Assembly: GCA_013288005.1 (NCBI GenBank) | Contig: JABDCS010000005.1 | Location: 1 to 64,000 of the forward strand | Length of the DNA stretch: 64,000 nucleotides | Direction of reading: 5' to 3' | From: Chlamydiota bacterium | Lineage (GTDB): Bacteria; Chlamydiota; Chlamydiia; Chlamydiales; Rhabdochlamydiaceae | Shown here: positions 33,237-42,705 of the stretch, one piece after another | Layout: each line of letters opens with the position of its first letter | Position numbering within the stretch: the stretch's first letter is position 1 | Translations under genes and position numbers: made by a program | The notes under the pieces: generated by a model | Database searches by the model: none | What the model was told of the DNA's origin: nothing | The model's input: the letters and a program-made list of their open reading frames with translations, nothing else

Positions 33237-34858
33237 TATTGAATCATATCAAGAAGAGGACCAAGTAATAGCGACGGTAAAAATACAATAATTCCCAAAA
33301 CCAGCACAGCACTTATCAGTAAAAGGCTAAGCGCTACACCCTTCAAAGGGAAAAGTTCTGCCCCAGATATTTTTTTCTTTTTTCCGAGCGCACCTGCCAA
33401 AGCGAGTACTGGGACTAAAGTCCCAAAACGACCGAGTAACATCGCGCAAGCCAAAGTGTAATTATACCAAGAAGAATTCAGAGGAAGCGAAGTTGCTGAG
33501 CTCCCATTATTTCCTGCCGCCGAACTATAAGCATAAATGACTTCACTTAAACCAGTAGACCTTCCTGTAGCAGCTACAAAACCTAAAATCGCTAGATAAA
33601 AAAAACAAAAAGGAAGAAAAGCTAAAAAAATTTCGTGGAACTCGAGTGACTTACCAACATAACGAGGAGTCCTGCCTCTCAAGAAGCCAGCGCAAGAACA
33701 AATGAGCAATGCAAATAAAGCCATGTTGCAAACGCCCATTCCAACACCCCCGAAAAGAGTCTTACCAAATTCAATGTTGAGAAGAGAAAAAAGTTTTCCC
33801 GCAGGAGTGAACGAGCTTACGATTGCATTAACAGCACCACAAGAGGTGAAACTGGAAGCGATAAGGTAAAAGCAAGAACCGAAAACGCCAAAGCGCATCT
33901 CCTTTCCTTCTAGATTCCCCATCGATGTATCGATGCCTTGAAGAAAGGGTAGCCCCTGTTTTTCTACGCTTGTGCACAAGATCACTTGAAAAACTAAAAG
34001 GGCTACGATAACGAAAAAAAAGGTCCAAATAGTCTTCATGCATCGTATGCGCTTTCCAAAGTAATAGAGCTGACCCAAAACGATTAGGAAAAAGCCCATC
34101 ATCTGAAAAAAATTTGTTCCCATAGTGGGATTTTCATAAGGATGAGCGGAATTGACATGCGTAAATCCACCGCCATTGGTGCCTAAGACTTTGATAGCTT
34201 CTTGAGAAGCTAAAGGCCCTTGTACAATTTTCTGAAGAGCACCTTGCAATGTTTGAATGTCCAGGTAGGGAGAAAAATTCTGCGGCGTCCCCTGTTGCAT
34301 GAAGAAAATGCTGACGATTACAGCTAGGGGCAATAAGAGATAAACAATAATACGAGTAAGATCGATCCAAAAATTCCCTAAGGTCTGTGTATTTTCTCGA
34401 AAAAGACCACGGCATAAGGCCGCAGCTGCACAAAGTCCGACAGCGGGAGAAAAAAAATTTTGCACTCCCAATGCCATAATTTGAGAAAAATAAGAAAGAG
34501 TGCTCTCGCCGCCATAAGCTTGCCAATCCGTATTTGTGAGAAAGCTAATAGCAATATTAAAAGCTAATGGAAAAGGAATGTCGGGTAAGCGTTCAGGGTT
34601 TAGAGGTAAATGCGATTGGAAAAGAAGAAGAAAAAGCGTGCCAACGCCACTGATGATACTAAAAACAAGAATAGCCCCTAAGTATTGCTTCCAGGTCTGT
34701 TCTTGGTTATTTCTAATCCTTAGAACCCTGTAAAACACAGGGCTAGGCCGAGTAGGTTCTAGAATAAAGTCGATATATTCGCCCATCACTTTGAAGAGCA
34801 AGAATAAAATCGCTACAAAGAAGATGAGCTGTGCCCCTTCGAACATCGTGAGCATCAC
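33221..34858 (-). CDS. kdpA: Potassium-transporting ATPase subunit A (K+ channel subunit)
   Basis: 545 residues with ten or so membrane helices. All four selectivity-filter loops are recognisable: TNTDWQAYGGE, GTNGGGFTHVNSAHPYENPT, TSCGAVNAIVSSFTP and SAAGNNGSSATSL. KdpA is the K+-selective pore of KdpFABC and is a relative of Trk/Ktr channels. Candidate starts at 34858, 34855 and 34846; none has a strong ribosome site. No kdpF, kdpD or kdpE is found nearby. First gene of the kdpA-B-C operon. Confidence 0.93.
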   Translation of the reverse strand: MMLTMFEGAQLIFFVAILFLLFKVMGEYIDFILEPTRPSPVFYRVLRIRNNQEQTWKQYLGAILVFSIISGVGTLFLLLFQSHLPLNPERLPDIPFPLAFNIAISFLTNTDWQAYGGESTLSYFSQIMALGVQNFFSPAVGLCAAAALCRGLFRENTQTLGNFWIDLTRIIVYLLLPLAVIVSIFFMQQGTPQNFSPYLDIQTLQGALQKIVQGPLASQEAIKVLGTNGGGFTHVNSAHPYENPTMGTNFFQMMGFFLIVLGQLYYFGKRIRCMKTIWTFFFVIVALLVFQVILCTSVEKQGLPFLQGIDTSMGNLEGKEMRFGVFGSCFYLIASSFTSCGAVNAIVSSFTPAGKLFSLLNIEFGKTLFGGVGMGVCNMALFALLICSCAGFLRGRTPRYVGKSLEFHEIFLAFLPFCFFYLAILGFVAATGRSTGLSEVIYAYSSAAGNNGSSATSLPLNSSWYNYTLACAMLLGRFGTLVPVLALAGALGKKKKISGAELFPLKGVALSLLLISAVLVLGIIVFLPSLLLGPLLDMIQYWGKA

Positions 34859-34978
34859 AACCCGAAGTCAAATTTTTTTTACTATTTATCCTCACGGTGC
34901 CACCTCCATGTATTGCCGTCAAGCGGTTCGATGAGCACACATTAAGGGGATTGAACGCGGATTAAGAAGTAATCAGGT

Positions 34979-35479
34979 TTAAAGTGGAAGGGCAAGAAAA
35001 AGAACGAAAGATTCTTCACCGGGATTTTTAAAACCTAAGCTCGCATTGGAAATATGGTAGAATTGCACTCCAAAGCGAGCATGCGTTTTGAATACTGCTG
35101 CAAGTTCTATAGAAGAACGAAATTCGAGAGGAAACCCTAATTCTTTGCCATTTCCTCGCCAATAAAAGCCAGGCGCAAAACTAGGTGTTAACACAAGACG
35201 CTTACTTAAAAAAAGATCAAGACCTGCTCCCCCATAAACATAGCCAGACCCCTTTTGTGTCAGCATAAGGCCAACAATAGGGCGCAAGGTGTAAATAACG
35301 GGCTTCCATTTATATTCAATACTACCCTGAGGCTGGCGATGCCTCTGCCGCCTAGTATTGAAGATTCCAATCCCATACTGGAGTAATGCTGGGGCATTAC
35401 AGGGTTCATAGGCTACGAGTGACGACCAACAAAGACAACTCGCGATTATCCACGAAGGGCTAATCCAGCGAAATCGCAT
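34979..35479 (-). CDS. PagL-like lipid A 3-O-deacylase
   Basis: 166 residues. A signal peptide (MRFRWISPSWIIASCLCWSSLVA) precedes a small beta-barrel protein. The C-terminal part has the PagL/acyloxyacyl-hydrolase signature YHISNASLGFKNPGEE: H142, S144 and E156 reproduce the catalytic spacing of PagL (H-x-S then 12 residues to E). Such enzymes sit in the outer membrane and remove a 3-O-linked acyl chain from lipid A, lowering host recognition. Outer-membrane barrel strands alternate up to a terminal hydrophobic residue (ALPL). Assignment from motif and size; activity not shown. Confidence 0.72.
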   Translation of the reverse strand: MRFRWISPSWIIASCLCWSSLVAYEPCNAPALLQYGIGIFNTRRQRHRQPQGSIEYKWKPVIYTLRPIVGLMLTQKGSGYVYGGAGLDLFLSKRLVLTPSFAPGFYWRGNGKELGFPLEFRSSIELAAVFKTHARFGVQFYHISNASLGFKNPGEESFVLFLALPL

Positions 35480-35611
35480 AGAATATCTCGATAAGATAAA
35501 AATACTTTTTTAAAGCAAATGCAGGTCGACTGCAAATAGATTTTTGTCAGCCGACAATTTTCTTATCGAGTTTCTGTTACTTATGCAGAATTTTTCCTTT
35601 AAGAAGGTGTT

Positions 35612-37174
35612 CTAAGGCGTTTGCGGTATAGGTTCTGAAGAAGGAGAATGTTCTTCTTGGGGAGCATTCATTTCTCGGAAGCGTTTGCCGACAAAATTGA
35701 CCGAATAGATCCATCCTGTTAAGGCAATCGCGAGGATAATCGCAATATAAGGCGTAGAAAGAGCTACACTTCCCATCGTGATAATGAGTCCTTGATAAGT
35801 AAGAGAAGCTCCTGATTTTCCAATACCCGAGCCTAATCCATCAATTGCCGCTTTTCCTTTTAAACGCGCATCTGGATCGAGAGGAATAAAGGCCAATTCC
35901 TTAGTAGCATCGAATACAGAATACTTACTCGCCTTACTCAAGCAGTTTTGCAAGGAACCAAAATAGACAGTCAAAGCCAAAGGCGTCACGCCGAACATAC
36001 CTGTTGCTACAGCTCCCAGAGCCCCCTCACCACCAAAATGGAAAGAGAAAAAGCCCACTGCCATCAGCAACATAACCACCGGCGTTAACATAGCGGGAAA
36101 TGTCCATCCCCAACGGTGCACCATGAAAGAGAATAATAAGCCACAGGATGTAGCAAAAATACCGATTCCTATCGAGATCTGGTTCATGTGAGCTAACATT
36201 TCATTTGGATCAACAAAGAAACGCTTGAGCTGCTCTTTCCACAAGACATCCGTTAGGTTAATCGAAATGTTATAACCTAAAACAATGAGGGCTAAACAGA
36301 GAAGATATTTTGAACGTGAAAGGTAACGGATGCTCTCACGCATAGAAAGGCGTATTTTAGCATTTCCTAAAGATTCTTTCTGTGGAGCAGAGGGGGAAGT
36401 TCCTTCAACCTTCTGAGCAGGAAGAACTTTTTTGGTTAGCAAGTAAAACACCCCCATAGCCGATGTACCCATTACAGCGACAAGACAGGTTAATTGTTTC
36501 AAGGTCTGTGTCCATGCTTCATGTTCGCTTATTTGTAAGGAAGAGAGAGGGTGACTGAAGAGAAGCGCTAACCCTCCTCCAACAATAGGAGATAGATTGG
36601 ACCACGTATTGAGTAACCCGTAAGTTCGTTTAGCCTGACTTACACCATTGACTTCGTTGGCAAAACCCCAAAAAAGAAGAGAGAGAATAACAATGGACCA
36701 CAGTTCAGTAATTACGTAAAAAGTCGTAAACGACCAGTTCCGTATCAGGGCAATCATTCCTTTAAAACCGGCCGGTAATACTTGGGTGAGCCAATCTCCT
36801 AGCCGGGTAAGATGAAGTTGATCACTATGAGGATGGATGACGAAAGCAAAAAGGAGAAAGTAACTGAGGAAACCACCCAGCATGATATAAAAAACTCTTT
36901 CCCGCCCGAACCACCGCGTAAGTCTTGTATAACACCACGTCGCCATCAATGCGCCGGGCAGCATCCCCCAAACCTTAATAAAAGGAATCACTTCAGCCCC
37001 TGACGCCTTAGCCGTCAAGATGACCGTATCTTTAAGATTACGAAGCACACTATAAGAGGTGCAAAGAAGAAAAAGAAGAAGTAGCATACAAGTTACTTTT
37101 GCAACTTCCGAACGATGGACCGGCCAAAAGATAGACCGCAGAATACTAAAAGATTTTTGCTGATTTTCTGCCAT
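35612..37174 (-). CDS. ATP/ADP translocase (NTT family)
   Basis: 520 residues from MAENQQKSF. About twelve membrane segments. NTT hallmarks are EVAKVTCMLLLLFLLCTSYS, LRNLKDTVILTAKASGAEVIPF, the WSFTTFYVITELWSIVILSL region and the late FDATKELAFIPLD. These transporters exchange host ATP for bacterial ADP or import nucleotides in Chlamydiae, Rickettsiae and plastids. An upstream ATG at 37201 would add nine residues without a ribosome site. Whether it is an energy-parasitic antiporter or a nucleotide importer cannot be told from sequence alone. Confidence 0.93.
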   Translation of the reverse strand: MAENQQKSFSILRSIFWPVHRSEVAKVTCMLLLLFLLCTSYSVLRNLKDTVILTAKASGAEVIPFIKVWGMLPGALMATWCYTRLTRWFGRERVFYIMLGGFLSYFLLFAFVIHPHSDQLHLTRLGDWLTQVLPAGFKGMIALIRNWSFTTFYVITELWSIVILSLLFWGFANEVNGVSQAKRTYGLLNTWSNLSPIVGGGLALLFSHPLSSLQISEHEAWTQTLKQLTCLVAVMGTSAMGVFYLLTKKVLPAQKVEGTSPSAPQKESLGNAKIRLSMRESIRYLSRSKYLLCLALIVLGYNISINLTDVLWKEQLKRFFVDPNEMLAHMNQISIGIGIFATSCGLLFSFMVHRWGWTFPAMLTPVVMLLMAVGFFSFHFGGEGALGAVATGMFGVTPLALTVYFGSLQNCLSKASKYSVFDATKELAFIPLDPDARLKGKAAIDGLGSGIGKSGASLTYQGLIITMGSVALSTPYIAIILAIALTGWIYSVNFVGKRFREMNAPQEEHSPSSEPIPQTP

Positions 37175-37311
37175 AATATCCCATATACACAACCCCCCCA
37201 TTCTAAAAACTATCTTCTTTTTTCACAAGAAAGCAGGGAAAAAGAATTATGTTGATACTAAGAGAATGTTCTAAAGATAATTTTTTATATGCCTCCTTCT
37301 TATTAATAAAC

Positions 37312-37343
37312 AAAAAAACCCAGAGAGCCATGGCTCTCTGGGT
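37312..37343 (-). terminator. Rho-independent terminator of the 37395 gene
   Basis: A perfect 26-base palindrome (37318-37343) is followed on the minus strand by seven T residues (37318-37312). It is 52 bases beyond the stop codon of the coiled-coil gene. Confidence 0.92.
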
Positions 37344-37394
37344 AAATAATCATTCTTATTCTTAGAGGGTGAATATGACACACCCTCTTAAAAA

Positions 37395-40187
37395 TTATTT
37401 CTTACTTTTGATGAGGGCATCGATTGCTTTGTTAAGCTCCATAACATCCTCACCAAGGATTGATGTAGCTACCTCATAAGCACGGGAAGCTGATGATTCC
37501 CCGGTTACTTTTTTACAGAGTGCATTAATTATCTCTTTAGAAAGAATACGCCTCTTTTGAAAATTCTTGATAACGTCCCATGTAGCATTGACACGCTGAT
37601 AGCCATAATGCAGTTTACCACTTGAAACTAAGTTTCGTTTAAGAAACTCAAGAATCTCAACATCCGGATGCGGGATAGATGATAATACTGTTGTGGTAGC
37701 AGCTACTGTCGCTCCTTTAGGGGCTTCATCTCTAGCACCAGCTCCGCTGGCAACTCTTGCGGTTGCAGTGGTAGATCCAGCAGCAGATGTTAGTGTTCTT
37801 CTAGGAGGTAAACCGACTGTTTCGTCGTCTGAATCCCCTTCTTCACTCTCTGAGCCAGAACTATCTGAGCTAGAACTATCTGCTACAGCGGGCAATCTAG
37901 CTTCTAAAGGCCGTGCTGTTTGGCTAGTTCCAGTAGAAAGAGCAGCCGCAGCTCGAGGAGCTTGCGGGATTGAAGAAAGTACTCTCTCAGTAGGTTGGGG
38001 ATTCTGTGTAGCAGCTCGTAAAACTGCCGCTACTCCTGCCTGTCGACTTGCGGCCCTACCACGAGAGTCCTCGCTTGTTGCAGCAGCTTGCAAAGTAGCA
38101 GCTCGTAAAACTGCCGCTACTCCTGCCTGTCGACTTGCAGCCATACCACGAGTGTCCGTGCTTGTTGCAGTAGCTTGCAAAGTAGCAGCTCGTAAAACTA
38201 AAGCAGCAGCAGTTGTAGTCTTTTCAGGCGTAGGGGATAATGCACGGGGAGTAGCTGCACGGGGAGTAACAGGTGTTTCCTCCACGTCATCATCCGCACG
38301 CGATCCAGAATCAGAAGCGCTTACCTGACTTCTTGGTGTGTCCAAGTTAGGGGAGTTCTCATTCGATAAATCTCCACCGCCATAAACAGCGTTCTCTAAA
38401 TCATAATCGAATGAACCCCAACTGTCGCTTCTTTGTAGTCGTCCTGCACCTGCACCTGCTCCTGCTCCACGAGGAACGCTAACTTGTTCCTCATCACCAC
38501 TTTCATCACCTAAACCAGGTTTTTCTGGGCTAAGTTCAGGCATACGTGCTGAAAAGCGCTCATGTCTTCCTTGTAATTCCCTATATTCGCCTTCATAATG
38601 GGCGATTACCTCTTCCAAACGAGTCCTTTTCTCTACATTTCGATTTTTTTGGGCTTCTAATTCTACTAATAGGCCTTCTCTCTTTCTTAACGCTGTTTCA
38701 ATAGCGGCTTTATTTGGACTTTCAACAAGTCTATTTATTAGCGCGTCAAGTGGGTTACGTGCTCTTTCCAGTTCTTGAAAAGCTAGATTGCATTCATTAA
38801 GAGTGTTTAGCTGATGATCAATTGCATCGAATCGCCCTTTAGCATCACGGGCTTCTCCCTGAAGATGAGCAATGCTGCCGGGTATTAATGTCCCGCTTGG
38901 AGCTGCTGCCAACTCTCCTCTCTTAGATCCCAGTTCTGCGAGCACTCTCGCATGTATGGAGCCCACCTCAACAAGCTGCTTAGCTATTTCTAATTGCTTC
39001 TTTCTAAGTTTCCAATCCGCTACGTCGCTCTGACGGCCATAGGACTGAAGGGTGGTTAGAAAATTTGCGAGCTCAGCTTGAAGTTTTGGAAGTACTTTTT
39101 TTATTCCACTTTGTTCAGACACCGCCTTGTCTAGCTGCTCTCTAAGGGCCTTTTCACGCTTTTGCGGCGATTGATTGAGTTTGAAGAACCCATCAAGCTC
39201 GTTCAAGTGAAATGTTTTCTTTTTTATTTCTATTTCCAGCTTATTAATTTTCTGGAGGATTGCGGTTAAATCGGGGCTACCTCTTGTGGCGTTTCTTACT
39301 ATGTTCTGCTCTGCGGTTTTAACAAGTTTTGAAAATTTTTTAACAAGTAGGTCGGCTTCGAACGTTCTATAATTACTTTTACGTATTTCAAGCTCTGTAG
39401 TTGTAAGCGTTTTTGTTGGAAGAGTTGGAAGAGTTGCTACAAGAGACTCCCGAAGACCACTCAGCTTTCTAGCAAGATGTCCAGCACGATCTGTGAGGTC
39501 GGCAACTTCTTCTTGAACATGTGTTGATGAAGCAGGAGCAGCAGAAGAACTTGAAGATGAAGCAGCTTGGCCTTTATTAGCTCTCTCCAATTGAGCGTTG
39601 GCTTCTTCGAGTGCAATCCTCGCCTCGTCCCGGCGTCTAACTACATCATCTCGGATCCGCGCGCAAGCGTCTGCCAATTCTTCAACACGTCCGCTTAACT
39701 CAGCTTTTTCCCTATCAAAAGCTTGAAGAGCACCTGTAGGCAATAGGCGCTTAAGCTCTTTCTCGCATGTTCGAAGTTGGCGGAGCAAGGCACCAGCTTT
39801 CTTGTTACCTTCTACGTTACTTTCGTTTAGCTCTTTCTGACACGCGCCTATTTTTTCAGCCAGCTTCTCCATATCCACTTGAGCTGCGGAGGCGGCAGAA
39901 GCGGGGAGTAATGCAGTAGCGGCTACGGCCCTTACAGTTTCAGCGGATGCCGCTCGTGATTGTGTAGCTGCTCTATCTAGTAGTAGTTGGGTAGTTATTC
40001 TCTCCAGTGCGGCACCTGTTCTCTCCATTACGTCACCTGTTCTCTCCATTACGGCATCTGCTCTATTTTGTAATTGGTCTACTGGGGAAGGAGCTGATGA
40101 TGTACGGGTTCTTGGAGGGACTGCAGACTCTGATTGTGGGGCTACAGGGGCTCTTGATATAAGTACACCTGCTGGTAGTATTGTCAT
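37395..40187 (-). CDS. Large coiled-coil protein with low-complexity repeats
   Basis: 930 residues, no signal peptide and no membrane segment. N-terminal 120 residues are Ala/Ser/Arg-rich with MERTGDVMERTGAALERI-type repeats. Residues about 120-620 are heptad-like and charged, mostly predicted coiled coil. A long disordered part follows with Gly/Ala runs, acidic Ser/Asp/Glu clusters, and two to three tandem copies of a 29-residue unit (LRAATLQATATSTDTRG...). The last 90 residues (EILEFLKRNLVSSGKLHYGY onward) look folded and helical, perhaps a death-fold-sized domain. Function unknown; the layout is like large secreted chlamydial proteins. Confidence 0.75.
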   Translation of the reverse strand: MTILPAGVLISRAPVAPQSESAVPPRTRTSSAPSPVDQLQNRADAVMERTGDVMERTGAALERITTQLLLDRAATQSRAASAETVRAVAATALLPASAASAAQVDMEKLAEKIGACQKELNESNVEGNKKAGALLRQLRTCEKELKRLLPTGALQAFDREKAELSGRVEELADACARIRDDVVRRRDEARIALEEANAQLERANKGQAASSSSSSAAPASSTHVQEEVADLTDRAGHLARKLSGLRESLVATLPTLPTKTLTTTELEIRKSNYRTFEADLLVKKFSKLVKTAEQNIVRNATRGSPDLTAILQKINKLEIEIKKKTFHLNELDGFFKLNQSPQKREKALREQLDKAVSEQSGIKKVLPKLQAELANFLTTLQSYGRQSDVADWKLRKKQLEIAKQLVEVGSIHARVLAELGSKRGELAAAPSGTLIPGSIAHLQGEARDAKGRFDAIDHQLNTLNECNLAFQELERARNPLDALINRLVESPNKAAIETALRKREGLLVELEAQKNRNVEKRTRLEEVIAHYEGEYRELQGRHERFSARMPELSPEKPGLGDESGDEEQVSVPRGAGAGAGAGRLQRSDSWGSFDYDLENAVYGGGDLSNENSPNLDTPRSQVSASDSGSRADDDVEETPVTPRAATPRALSPTPEKTTTAAALVLRAATLQATATSTDTRGMAASRQAGVAAVLRAATLQAAATSEDSRGRAASRQAGVAAVLRAATQNPQPTERVLSSIPQAPRAAAALSTGTSQTARPLEARLPAVADSSSSDSSGSESEEGDSDDETVGLPPRRTLTSAAGSTTATARVASGAGARDEAPKGATVAATTTVLSSIPHPDVEILEFLKRNLVSSGKLHYGYQRVNATWDVIKNFQKRRILSKEIINALCKKVTGESSASRAYEVATSILGEDVMELNKAIDALIKSKK
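38011..38200 (-). repeat. 87-bp tandem repeat (29 residues)
   Basis: Units start at 38011, 38098 and 38185 on the plus coordinates, with exact 87-base spacing; two full copies and the start of a third. They encode LRAATLQA...SRQAGVAAV units inside the coiled-coil protein. Confidence 0.88.
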
Positions 40188-40527
40188 AAATTATTCCTAC
40201 ATAAGTTGATTAACAAAAATTACCATAATTTTACGAAATCTTAATTTAGTTTGCAACTTAAAAACATAAAATAATGTTTACTAAACACCTCTTTGTCAAT
40301 ACTATATAAAATTTTCTTTCTCATTTACTTACTAATATAGAAGCGGTTGTAAGATTAGGATTTGATCAAAAAACTGAATCTAGGTTATTAGATGAAAATC
40401 TACAATTATTCTATGTTCTTCCTTTAATAGAAATCTGCCTCAAAAATAATAAAATTTATTTGAATATTTGCTAAAACCATCTTGGCAGTTAGAGTTAGGG
40501 AATAATTCTTACAGGAAGGGAAGAAGA
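40188..40527. other. Divergent intergenic region
   Basis: 340 bases of AT-rich sequence between two divergently transcribed genes. It should contain both promoters. No RNA gene, repeat or clear sigma-66-type promoter could be picked with confidence. Confidence 0.5.
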
Positions 40528-41406
40528 ATGAAAAGTCTGGAAACTTTTAAGGTCGATTCGATTGAAGAAACTATTAATAAAGAAATTACGGATCACGCCG
40601 CACTCGCTCTTGAAAAGGGCCAGGTTCTCTTTTTCCCCTATCTTGCTTTCTCATTGAAACAAGAAGAAATGGCTTTTCTTTCGCCTAAAATTGTTGATCC
40701 TCGCTCTAAAAATATCAGTTTCGATAGTAGTAGCGATGCAGTACGTGGAACGCTATGCGAAGGAGAAAAAGCCCAATTGTTGAAGAAGATGTTGAGGCGC
40801 TATGCTCTTTTTAGCCATCAGCTCCTCTCTCGTATTTTGCCCGAATATACGCGCTATTTAAGCCAGGCTCGTACAAGTTTTCGTCCCGTCGAAGCCGAAG
40901 GCCGCGCCATTTCCTCTCGCAAAGATGACACTCGATTACATGTCGATGCCTTCCCGGCAAGTCCTGTCAATGGAAGACGGATTTTACGAGTATTTACCAA
41001 TGTTAACCCTTATGGACAACCTCGCATTTGGCGCACTGGAGCACCCTTTGTAGATGTTGCCAAAGCCTTCCTTCCTAAGATCAAAGCGCCCTTCCCCGGG
41101 ATAGCGCCTCTTTTACATGCTTGTAAAATCACAAAAGCAAGACGAAGTTCTTACGATCATTACATGTTAAAGCTTCATGACGCTATGAAAGCGGATACCA
41201 CCTACCAGCAAAAAGCCCATCAAGAGGAAGTGCATTTCCCTCCAGGAAGCACCTGGATTGTATTTACTGACCAGGTCTCTCATGCAGCTATGTCCGGGCA
41301 GTATCTGTTTGAACAGACCTTCTATTTGCCTGCCGAAGGGCTCCAGCACCCCGACCTCTCTCCACTTAAAATCTTAGAGAGACTTCTCAATCGCAAACTT
41401 TTATAA
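40528..41406 (+). CDS. kdoO: Probable Kdo 3-hydroxylase (Fe(II)/2-oxoglutarate oxygenase)
   Basis: 292 residues from MKSLETFKVDSIE, chosen for the purine-rich ribosome site just before it. The pattern LHVDAFPASPVNGRRILRVF then TNVNPYGQPRIWRTG is that of the Kdo hydroxylase (KdoO) family, which hydroxylates Kdo in the LPS inner core. The iron-binding facial triad is likely H138-x-D140 and H252 (DQVSHAAMSG). No signal peptide, so the enzyme is cytoplasmic or peripheral. Together with the PagL-like gene about 5 kb away it points to modified lipooligosaccharide. The family call is from memory of the motif. Confidence 0.75.
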   Translation: MKSLETFKVDSIEETINKEITDHAALALEKGQVLFFPYLAFSLKQEEMAFLSPKIVDPRSKNISFDSSSDAVRGTLCEGEKAQLLKKMLRRYALFSHQLLSRILPEYTRYLSQARTSFRPVEAEGRAISSRKDDTRLHVDAFPASPVNGRRILRVFTNVNPYGQPRIWRTGAPFVDVAKAFLPKIKAPFPGIAPLLHACKITKARRSSYDHYMLKLHDAMKADTTYQQKAHQEEVHFPPGSTWIVFTDQVSHAAMSGQYLFEQTFYLPAEGLQHPDLSPLKILERLLNRKLL

Positions 41407-41545
41407 TAGACATTTTAAATGTAATTTATTTTTTATGTATTTTTAATAGTTATTATTTTATCAGATATTCCCTATTTTAATTATTGTTAATTGAGACTTC
41501 TGATAAACTCTTTGAGTTTAAATAATTACAACTCAAGGAATAACA

Positions 41546-42121
41546 ATGAAACCAACAAATTCCTTCCTTCTTTACGCAGTCAAAACAAAATGGGTACACA
41601 TAAAAAGATATGCGTATGGTGTTATAAGCTGCCTTGCCCTAAGTCTGATATGCACACGTGCATCTGCTTCAGAAAGTCAAATGGAAGAAGAACACATCCA
41701 GAAGGATTATGGTTATGTAGGCATGGGAGTTGGCCCCTTGCCGTTTCCCCTTCCTGTTTTTTTAGCGGGTTACAGAGGGCAAAAGGATCATCATGGAGTC
41801 GATATTTTTACCACGGTCTCCACTATAGTGAAGTTGACACAATTGAAAATGGGGACACAATACCTCCATTATTTTCACCCTAATTTAAAAGAACAACTCT
41901 ATGCGGGTGGAGGGGTTAGCCTTAGTGCGCTTATACACCATAAGACAGATTTCTACGCTTCGCCGGAATTTGTCTTTGGAAAACAATATGTAAACGAACA
42001 AAACGCAACACACTTTTTACAAGCGCAGATCAGTTTTTCTACCCTGAGAATTTCACGCAACCATAACCACCGTCTTTTTTACATGCCACTTGTGATAGTT
42101 AGCTACGGAATTGGCTTTTAA
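41546..42121 (+). CDS. Exported beta-rich hypothetical protein
   Basis: 191 residues. Charged N-terminus then a hydrophobic stretch (YGVISCLALSLICTRASASE) typical of a signal peptide with cleavage after ASA. The mature part has alternating hydrophobic and glycine-rich strands (YVGMGVGPLPFPLPVFLAGY, MGTQYLHYF, YAGGGVSLSALI, LVIVSYGIGF) ending in a terminal phenylalanine, a feature of outer-membrane beta barrels. It could be an eight-stranded barrel. No family recognised. It converges on the next gene with two bases between. Confidence 0.6.
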   Translation: MKPTNSFLLYAVKTKWVHIKRYAYGVISCLALSLICTRASASESQMEEEHIQKDYGYVGMGVGPLPFPLPVFLAGYRGQKDHHGVDIFTTVSTIVKLTQLKMGTQYLHYFHPNLKEQLYAGGGVSLSALIHHKTDFYASPEFVFGKQYVNEQNATHFLQAQISFSTLRISRNHNHRLFYMPLVIVSYGIGF

Positions 42122-42123
42122 TT

Positions 42124-42705
42124 TTAATAGAGCGATTCATCCAAAGCTTGAGGTGCATCTCTATATTCGAAATCGAACCATTTGACACCGATGGTAATGT
42201 GGAAAGGGTAGGGAATTTCCGGTAATTCATATTTCATACGTATATTCTGGAGTTCTGAGGATTCCAGGATAAGCCAATAGTAAGAATCGATTTCGGGATC
42301 ATGCTCTGCGCGTACGATTTTACATGTACAGATATTGAAATGGACAACCATCCCTATTTCTTCTAGCGGGGGTATGCTGTAACGAGCAGCTTCTGCGGCA
42401 GACATGACGTAAATGCGCGCGCCTTCTCCTCTACAACAATCGGGAATCCTATAGCCTGGGTATTCAATTAAACCGGTCAGTTTACAGAGATAGTCATAGT
42501 CCACTTCCACATAGACGAAACCAGAACGATCTTGTTGAAGAATGCCGCACATAGGCAAAGTGCGGCATGTATAGTCCAGAATCCGCTCACAAGGACTCTC
42601 CATGCTTACAAGAGTAGCTGGCCCCCAGATCGAAATACTCGCCACAAAACACGTAAGAACAAACTGCATACTAAGCAATCTTGTGGCTTTTTTCTTTTTC
42701 CACAT
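42124..42705 (-). CDS. Exported hypothetical protein
   Basis: 193 residues from MWKKKKATRLLSMQF, giving a basic N-region and hydrophobic core (QFVLTCFVASISIW) like a signal peptide. Starts at 42831 and 42669 are also open; the latter sits one base after the stop of the upstream gene. The mature part has six cysteines in its first 75 residues, then strands such as EEIGMVVHFNICTCKIV and a terminal ITIGVKWFDFEY. No known domain is recognised. Expected location periplasm or outer membrane. Confidence 0.6.
   Translation of the reverse strand: MWKKKKATRLLSMQFVLTCFVASISIWGPATLVSMESPCERILDYTCRTLPMCGILQQDRSGFVYVEVDYDYLCKLTGLIEYPGYRIPDCCRGEGARIYVMSAAEAARYSIPPLEEIGMVVHFNICTCKIVRAEHDPEIDSYYWLILESSELQNIRMKYELPEIPYPFHITIGVKWFDFEYRDAPQALDESLY

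Noticed and set aside
34743-34940. Minus-strand frame with a good GGAGGT site followed by GTG, just upstream of and overlapping kdpA
   Set aside because: The product overlaps kdpA in another frame for most of its length and does not resemble KdpF or a leader peptide; more likely a chance match.
37693-38328. 211-codon plus-strand frame of Ala/Val/Ser composition
   Set aside because: It is antisense to the repeat part of the coiled-coil gene and follows from its biased codons.
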